Shown here: positions 59,507 through 64,000 of the stretch, in pieces
How the letters are laid out: each line of letters begins with the position of its first letter
Position numbering within the stretch: the first letter of the stretch is position 1
Assembly (NCBI RefSeq): GCF_009557455.1
Contig: NZ_CP045651.1
Span: 434,001 to 498,000, forward strand
Direction: 5' to 3'
Source of the DNA: Alistipes sp. dk3624
GTDB lineage: Bacteria > Bacteroidota > Bacteroidia > Bacteroidales > Rikenellaceae
DNA length: 64,000 nucleotides
Made by a program: the position numbers and the translations under genes
The notes under the pieces: generated by a model
Database searches by the model: none
What the model was told of the DNA's origin: nothing
Seen by the model: the letters and a program-made list of their open reading frames with translations, nothing else

Positions 59507-60336
59507 ACGGCCTCCGTTATTCTCGGCTTTCCGAACAGGTCGGCCGTCAGTTTCACATCCGCATAACCGAGCGAGCCGAGCAGCGCGGTCACTTCGTCCC
59601 CGAAACGCTCGTTGATCTCGAACCAAAGCGCTCCGCCGGGCGCCAGCAAACTCCTCCCCCGTTCGGCGATTACGCGGTAAAACAGCAACGGATCGTCATC
59701 GCCGACGAACAGCGCGCGGTGCGGCTCGTGCTTCAGTATGTTCGGACGCATCCCGGCTTTCTCGCCGAGGGTCACATAAGGCGGATTGCTGACCACCAGA
59801 TCGAATCGCCCCCCGGGTTGCCGCGTCAGGATGTCGCAGCATTCGAAACGGACGCGGCCGCCGCAAAGGCTTCCGTTTCGCCCGGCGACGGCCAGCACCG
59901 TCTCGGAAACGTCGATCCCCGTCACTTCGGCGTCGGGCAGTTCCGCCGCAAGCGTCACGGCGATGCAACCGCTTCCCGTCCCGACGTCGAGAATCCGCAT
60001 TCCGCTGCGTCCTTTGTATCGGTCGACGATGCGACGCACCATCTCCTCGGTCTCCGGACGCGGAATCAGCACCCCTTCGCGGACGGCGAACTTCCTGCCG
60101 AGAAAATAGGCGAACCCGGCAATATACTGGGCCGGGCGACAGTCGCGTATCTCGGCCAGGATGTCGGGCAGGTCTTCCCGGTCGGGACAAGGAGCGTCCG
60201 GCTCGACGATCACATCGGTAAACCGCATACCCAGCCGTCCTTCGCAAACGAACGCTGCGAACGCCCTCGCCTCCCGCCGGTCGTAAACGCCGGCGGCGGC
60301 ATCGTATATACAGTCCCACAATTCGCGTCGGGTCAT
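59497..60336 (-). CDS. prmC: Peptide chain release factor glutamine methyltransferase
   Basis: PrmC (HemK) N5-methylates the glutamine of the GGQ motif of release factors RF1 and RF2. The 279-residue protein has the N-terminal helical domain, PRPETEEMVRRIVD, the SAM-binding LDVGTGSGCIAVTLA at about residues 116-130, and the substrate motif NPPY at 184-187. ATG 60336 is preferred; an in-frame codon at 60363 lies upstream of the TATCTTTG element. It is the first gene of the prmC-recX-M23-HAD minus-strand operon. Confidence 0.94.
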   Translation of the reverse strand: MTRRELWDCIYDAAAGVYDRREARAFAAFVCEGRLGMRFTDVIVEPDAPCPDREDLPDILAEIRDCRPAQYIAGFAYFLGRKFAVREGVLIPRPETEEMVRRIVDRYKGRSGMRILDVGTGSGCIAVTLAAELPDAEVTGIDVSETVLAVAGRNGSLCGGRVRFECCDILTRQPGGRFDLVVSNPPYVTLGEKAGMRPNILKHEPHRALFVGDDDPLLFYRVIAERGRSLLAPGGALWFEINERFGDEVTALLGSLGYADVKLTADLFGKPRITEAVWK

Positions 60337-60352
60337 AGTCGCTCTTTTGACG

Positions 60353-60360
60353 CAAAGATA
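60353..60360 (-). promoter_or_regulatory. -7 element for the prmC operon
   Basis: The minus strand reads TATCTTTG, an exact TAnnTTTG match, 16 nt upstream of ATG 60336. A TTTG lies 23 nt farther upstream, 2 nt more than the usual spacing. Confidence 0.6.
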
Positions 60361-60445
60361 CAAAAACCGGCTGCGCCGGAAAACAAAAAATCCGGTCGGC
60401 GGCCAGGTTTTTCACTCTTTTTCTTCATTCGGAACCATAATATGC

Positions 60446-60453
60446 TAAATTTG
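60446..60453 (+). promoter_or_regulatory. -7 element for the M16 peptidase gene
   Basis: TAAATTTG, an exact TAnnTTTG match, ends 50 nt before ATG 60504. It is divergent from and ~90 nt away from the prmC promoter. Confidence 0.55.
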
Positions 60454-60503
60454 TACGTTCCTTTAAAAGTGAAACCAAATGACGTTAAACACAGATCGGA
60501 TCC

Positions 60504-63335
60504 ATGAGAAACAAACTGATGCTTCCGTTGCTGGCATGTACCCTTTTGAGTATGAATAGTTGCGGAAATAAAAACAACGACGACAGCGTATCGCTCGATT
60601 ACGAGAAATACGTCCTCGCGAACGGCCTCGAGGTCGTTCTTCACCACGATGACTCCGACCCGGTAGTGTCGGTGGCCATCCAGTATCACGTAGGCAGCAA
60701 CCGCGAAAAGCCGGGCAAAACCGGTTTCGCGCACTTCTTCGAACACATGCTGTTCCAGCGCTCCGAAAACCTGCCGCGCAACGCCTTTTTCCAAAAAATC
60801 GACGCGATGGGCGGAACGTTCAACGGCGGCACGAGCAACGACGGCACCGTCTACTACGAAACCGTCCCGCGCGATGCGTTGGAAAAAGTGCTGTGGATGG
60901 AGTCCGACCGGATGGGCTATTTCATCAACACGGTGACCGAAGGCGGACTGAAACGCGAAATCGACGTCGTATCGAACGAAAAACGACAGGGCGAAAACGC
61001 TCCGTACGGACTGGCTTTCGACCTGGTGTTCAAAAACCTGTTCCCCGAAGGACATCCGTACAGTTGGACGGTGATCGGCGAAATTCCCGATTTGAGAAGC
61101 GCGACCGTCGAAGACGTCAAGGAGTTCTACGAACGGTATTACCTTCCGGGCAACGCCACGTTGGTCGTCGCCGGCGATTTCGACCCGGCTCAGACCAAAG
61201 CGCTGATCGAAAAATATTTCGGGGAGATTCCCGCCCGGCCCGTTCCGGAGGCCCCGAAAACATGGAACGTCGAACTCGACGCGACGCGCAAAATTTCTTA
61301 CGAGGACACGTTCTGCAATGCGCCGATGCTGATTCTCGCCTACCCGGGCGTCGAAGCCTACCACCGGGACGGTTATGCGCTCGACTTTTTGACGAACTTG
61401 CTCGCCGGAGATAAAAAATCCCCGCTGTACAAAGTACTCGTCGAGGAGCGCAAACTGGCGCCCGAAGTGGAGATGTTCAACTACCAGCTCGAAATATCAG
61501 GCATGATCGTATTCGACGCCAAGACATTCCCCGGCGTAAAACTGGACGACGTGAAGGCCGCTTACGACGAAGCGCTGGCGCGTTTCGAGCGGGACGGCAT
61601 CGACCCGAAAGACCTCGAACGGTATAAGATCACCGAAGAGACACGCACCTACAACCGGCTGACTTCGACCAACGGCAAGGCGCTCGCCATGGCGCACGAC
61701 AACGTATTCGGCGGAACGCCCGACCGGATGCTAAAAGAACTCGACGCTTACCGCTCCGTAACGGCGGACGACGTAATGCGCGTCTACGAAAAATACGTCA
61801 AAGGCCGCAACCTACTCGCCGTCAGTATCTACCCGGAAGGAGAAGCCTCTCTGGCGCTGACCGGATCGACACAGATAGCACCCGAGCAGGAGACGATCGG
61901 CGAGCAGCAGATGAACGCCGAATCGGGAGCCGTCGCAGACGATCCGTACGAAAAAACGCCGTCGCGGTTCGACCGCAGCGTCGAACCGGACCTGCTGCCT
62001 AACACGCCCGAACTGAAAATCCCGGAAATATGGAGCGCAGTGCTCGGCAACGGAATGACGGTCAAAGGGATCGAATATTGCGAACTGCCGCTCGTGAATT
62101 TCACGATCGAACTGAACGACGGTATGCTGCTCGACGATCCGGACAAGGTGGGAGTCGCCTACCTGACCGCACAGATGCTCAACGAAGGCACCGCTTCGCG
62201 GACGCCCGAAGAACTCGAAGACGCGATCGGGCAACTCGGCGCCCAGATCCGGGTCGCCGCCGCGCGCGAATCGATGACCGTCTCCGGAAATTGCCTGAAG
62301 CGGAACTTTTCGCAGGTCATGGCGCTGGTCGGAGAAATGCTGCTGTCGCCGCGCTGGGACGAGAAATCGTTCGCCGTGGTCAAAGAGCGGGCGCTCGACA
62401 ACATCCGCCAGCGCAGTACCGAACCCAAAGCGATCGCATCGGACGTATTCAACAAAGTCATTTTCGGAGCGAACAACATTCTTTCGAACAACGTGACCGG
62501 AACCGAGGCGTCCGTACAGACGATCACGCTGGACGACCTGAAAGCGTTCTATGCGGCCCACTTCACGCCAAAAGCGGCCCGAATGAGCTTCGTCGGAGGA
62601 CTGACCCGCCCGGAAGTCGAACGGGCGCTGGCTCCGCTGACCGAAAAATGGGAAGCGACAGCGGTCAGCATACCGCTGATCGACGGTAATGCGGCGCGAC
62701 CGGCCGCCAAGGTCTTTTTTGCGGACTACCCCGGCGCCCGCCAGTCCTACGTTATCGTCGGATCGAAAGCCATGCCCATCGCCGATCCGGACGCCTACCC
62801 GGCCGTGATCGTCAACGACAAACTCGGCGAATCGGCGGGCAGTCTGCTGTTCGAAATCCTGCGCCTGCAGCACGGATATACTTACGGGGCCTATTCAGGG
62901 TTTTCACAAGGCAACCTGATCAACACGTTCCAGGCGTGGTCGAGCGTACAGGCGACCGTCACGCAGGAATCGCTGACCTTGCTGCGCGACATTCTGAAAA
63001 ACTACGGGACGGATTACTCGCAGCAGTGGCTCGACCATTCGAAAGAAGCCATGCTGCGCACGATGAACGGCGCCCTCGAAACGCCTAACGCACAGCTAAA
63101 CATGCTGCGCACGATCGTGCTGTTCGGCCTGCCGGACGATTACGTCAAACAGCGCGAAAACACGCTGAAAACGTTTACGCTCGACCAGGCGAAAACCGTG
63201 ATCGGAAAGTACCTGAACTTCGACGACATGACCGTCGTCGTCGTGGGCGACGCCAAAACGCAGTTGGAAGGGGTGAAATCCCTCGGACTGGGCGATCCGG
63301 TGCTGGTCGATTTCAGCGGACGGCCGATCCGGTAA
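60504..63335 (+). CDS. M16 (insulinase-type) zinc peptidase, lipoprotein
   Basis: A 943-residue double-unit M16 peptidase, exported with a signal that ends in the lipobox-like SMNSC; Cys20 is the likely acylated residue, followed by GNKNNDD. The first unit has the inverted zinc motif HFFEH at residues 77-81 with NEKRQGENAPYGL (Glu of the third ligand) downstream. The second unit (~from 500) lacks HxxEH, as usual for the non-catalytic half, and keeps RLQHGYTYGAYS for substrate binding. It probably degrades peptides in the periplasm or at the outer membrane. It is monocistronic, ended by the hairpin at 63351. Confidence 0.92.
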   Translation: MRNKLMLPLLACTLLSMNSCGNKNNDDSVSLDYEKYVLANGLEVVLHHDDSDPVVSVAIQYHVGSNREKPGKTGFAHFFEHMLFQRSENLPRNAFFQKIDAMGGTFNGGTSNDGTVYYETVPRDALEKVLWMESDRMGYFINTVTEGGLKREIDVVSNEKRQGENAPYGLAFDLVFKNLFPEGHPYSWTVIGEIPDLRSATVEDVKEFYERYYLPGNATLVVAGDFDPAQTKALIEKYFGEIPARPVPEAPKTWNVELDATRKISYEDTFCNAPMLILAYPGVEAYHRDGYALDFLTNLLAGDKKSPLYKVLVEERKLAPEVEMFNYQLEISGMIVFDAKTFPGVKLDDVKAAYDEALARFERDGIDPKDLERYKITEETRTYNRLTSTNGKALAMAHDNVFGGTPDRMLKELDAYRSVTADDVMRVYEKYVKGRNLLAVSIYPEGEASLALTGSTQIAPEQETIGEQQMNAESGAVADDPYEKTPSRFDRSVEPDLLPNTPELKIPEIWSAVLGNGMTVKGIEYCELPLVNFTIELNDGMLLDDPDKVGVAYLTAQMLNEGTASRTPEELEDAIGQLGAQIRVAAARESMTVSGNCLKRNFSQVMALVGEMLLSPRWDEKSFAVVKERALDNIRQRSTEPKAIASDVFNKVIFGANNILSNNVTGTEASVQTITLDDLKAFYAAHFTPKAARMSFVGGLTRPEVERALAPLTEKWEATAVSIPLIDGNAARPAAKVFFADYPGARQSYVIVGSKAMPIADPDAYPAVIVNDKLGESAGSLLFEILRLQHGYTYGAYSGFSQGNLINTFQAWSSVQATVTQESLTLLRDILKNYGTDYSQQWLDHSKEAMLRTMNGALETPNAQLNMLRTIVLFGLPDDYVKQRENTLKTFTLDQAKTVIGKYLNFDDMTVVVVGDAKTQLEGVKSLGLGDPVLVDFSGRPIR

Positions 63336-63350
63336 ACGCTCCCTTTACCA

Positions 63351-63391
63351 AACGACGAAGCCGTTCCCATTGCGGAAACGGCTTCGTCGTT
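63351..63391. terminator. Bidirectional terminator after the M16 gene
   Basis: A perfect 15-bp stem (AACGACGAAGCCGTT with its complement) and 11-nt loop, 15 nt after the M16 stop, followed on the plus strand by TTTTCGT. It lies 15 nt before the end of the convergent gene at 63406 and can serve both. Confidence 0.85.
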
Positions 63392-63405
63392 TTCGTAACC
63401 CCGGA

Positions 63406-64000
63406 TCAATACCCGATCGTAAAACGTTCGCGGTGGTGCATCTCTTTCTCCAGTTCATCGATCATCGCCACGGCATAGTCCTCTACCGATATCCGGCTCT
63501 CTCCGGAAACGCTACGGATCAGGTCGTCCTTGCCCAGCCTGAATTTTCGGGTGCGTTCGCCCGGAACGAGGTTGGCGGCCGGACTGAAAAAGACCCAATC
63601 CAGCTCCTTTTCCGGGATCAGGTACGAATAGTAGACCTCGGCCAGTCCCTTGACGCCCGGAGCGAACGCTTCCGGAACACCCCGGTCCATCACGCGCACC
63701 CCCGGCGCAACGTACAGGCTTCCGGCCCCGCCGACGATCAGCAACCGACGGACGCCGGCTTCCTTCACGCTCCGGATAATAAGCGGGTAAACCCGCAACG
63801 TTTCCCGATAGATATCCGGGTTCCGCCAACCCGGATTGTACGCGCTGATCACGGCATCGCTGCCGGAAACCGCTCCTGCAAGGAATTGCCGGTCGGAAAC
63901 GTCGCCGGAGACGACTTCGAGTTCGGGTCGGCGGACGGTCATTTTCTCGGGATGGCGCACGATCGCCGTCACCCGGAATCCCCTTTCCAGCGCTTCGCTC
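63406..64000 (-). CDS. NAD(P)H-binding protein, atypical SDR (partial)
   Basis: The 3' part of a gene whose start lies beyond position 64000. The visible 198 codons read SEALERGFRVTAIVRHP, then VSGDVSD, SDAVISAYNPG, LLIVGGAGSLYVAPG and KELDWVFFSPAANL. This is the layout of NmrA-like/YwnB-like NAD(P)-binding Rossmann proteins (atypical short-chain dehydrogenases). The N-terminal GxxGxxG dinucleotide motif would be in the missing 30 or so residues. Substrate unknown. A GTG at 63972 could be taken for a start, but the reading frame continues upstream with family-like sequence. Confidence 0.8.
   Translation of the reverse strand, partial: SEALERGFRVTAIVRHPEKMTVRRPELEVVSGDVSDRQFLAGAVSGSDAVISAYNPGWRNPDIYRETLRVYPLIIRSVKEAGVRRLLIVGGAGSLYVAPGVRVMDRGVPEAFAPGVKGLAEVYYSYLIPEKELDWVFFSPAANLVPGERTRKFRLGKDDLIRSVSGESRISVEDYAVAMIDELEKEMHHRERFTIGY

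Noticed and set aside
1-64000. tRNA, rRNA, CRISPR arrays, insertion sequences or prophage genes
   Set aside because: No cloverleaf-like sequence in the intergenic gaps, no spaced direct repeats, and no transposase, integrase or phage protein motif among the genes; none is reported.

Overview
The window is a chromosomal segment of a member of the Bacteroidota, most likely order Bacteroidales. Several things point that way. Many genes are preceded by the group's -7 promoter element TAnnTTTG and lack strong Shine-Dalgarno sites. Lipoprotein and TonB-barrel style envelope genes are present. There is a GlsA/GlsB-like glycine-lipid gene pair, pyrB is paired with pyrI, LepB is enlarged, and GH172 and GH78 enzymes occur. 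By eye the DNA is rather GC-rich, which would suit the Alistipes/Rikenellaceae side of the order better than Bacteroides itself; that genus-level statement is inference. No tRNA, rRNA, CRISPR array, insertion sequence, integrase or phage gene was seen.

Layout. 1-1322: 5' part of uvrA (minus), cut by the window edge. 1480-2862: secreted DUF4932-type metalloprotease. 2908-7058: minus-strand operon dapB-lepB-yigZ family-pyrB-pyrI. 7214-9322: secreted GH172-type (DUF2961) enzyme. 9526-11449: truA-galK, ended by a perfect 42-bp palindrome. 11516-16280: a large periplasmic TPR protein followed by an outer-membrane barrel protein. 16398-17300: rsmH. 17402-19695: glsA-like, glsB-like and a single-domain response regulator.

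19730-46981 is the main accessory region, an exopolysaccharide/surface glycan locus. A short minus-strand group (acyltransferase-3, GT4, GT2) occupies 19730-23212 and an exo/endonuclease-phosphatase family membrane protein (plus) 23488-24555. A tightly packed 15-gene minus-strand run then spans 44501 down to 24731. It starts with two soluble multi-PAS histidine kinases and a receiver protein. It continues with the initiating sugar transferase (carrying an N-terminal receiver-like domain), a short TolC-like protein, a Wzz/BY-kinase-like protein, a Wzy-like polymerase, glycosyltransferases, a hexapeptide acyltransferase and a Wzx-like flippase. Divergent to it lie UDP-xylose synthase and a receiver-histidine kinase hybrid. 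The gene order suggests that signalling and polymer synthesis are co-transcribed and linked at the initiating transferase; this is the most interesting system in the window.

47168-50461 (minus): GH78-type alpha-L-rhamnosidase and a NYN-nuclease/cold-shock fusion. 50788-56509 (plus): operon of a Pro/Ala-rich conserved protein, rsmI, DUF389 membrane protein, inositol-monophosphatase family, lipid A-type acyltransferase and GT2. 56558-60336 (minus): prmC-recX-M23 peptidase-HAD phosphatase. 60504-63335 (plus): M16 zinc-peptidase lipoprotein. 63406-64000 (minus): 3' part of an NAD(P)-binding protein cut by the window end. Start codons were chosen from signal peptides, overlaps with neighbours and the position of the TAnnTTTG element.
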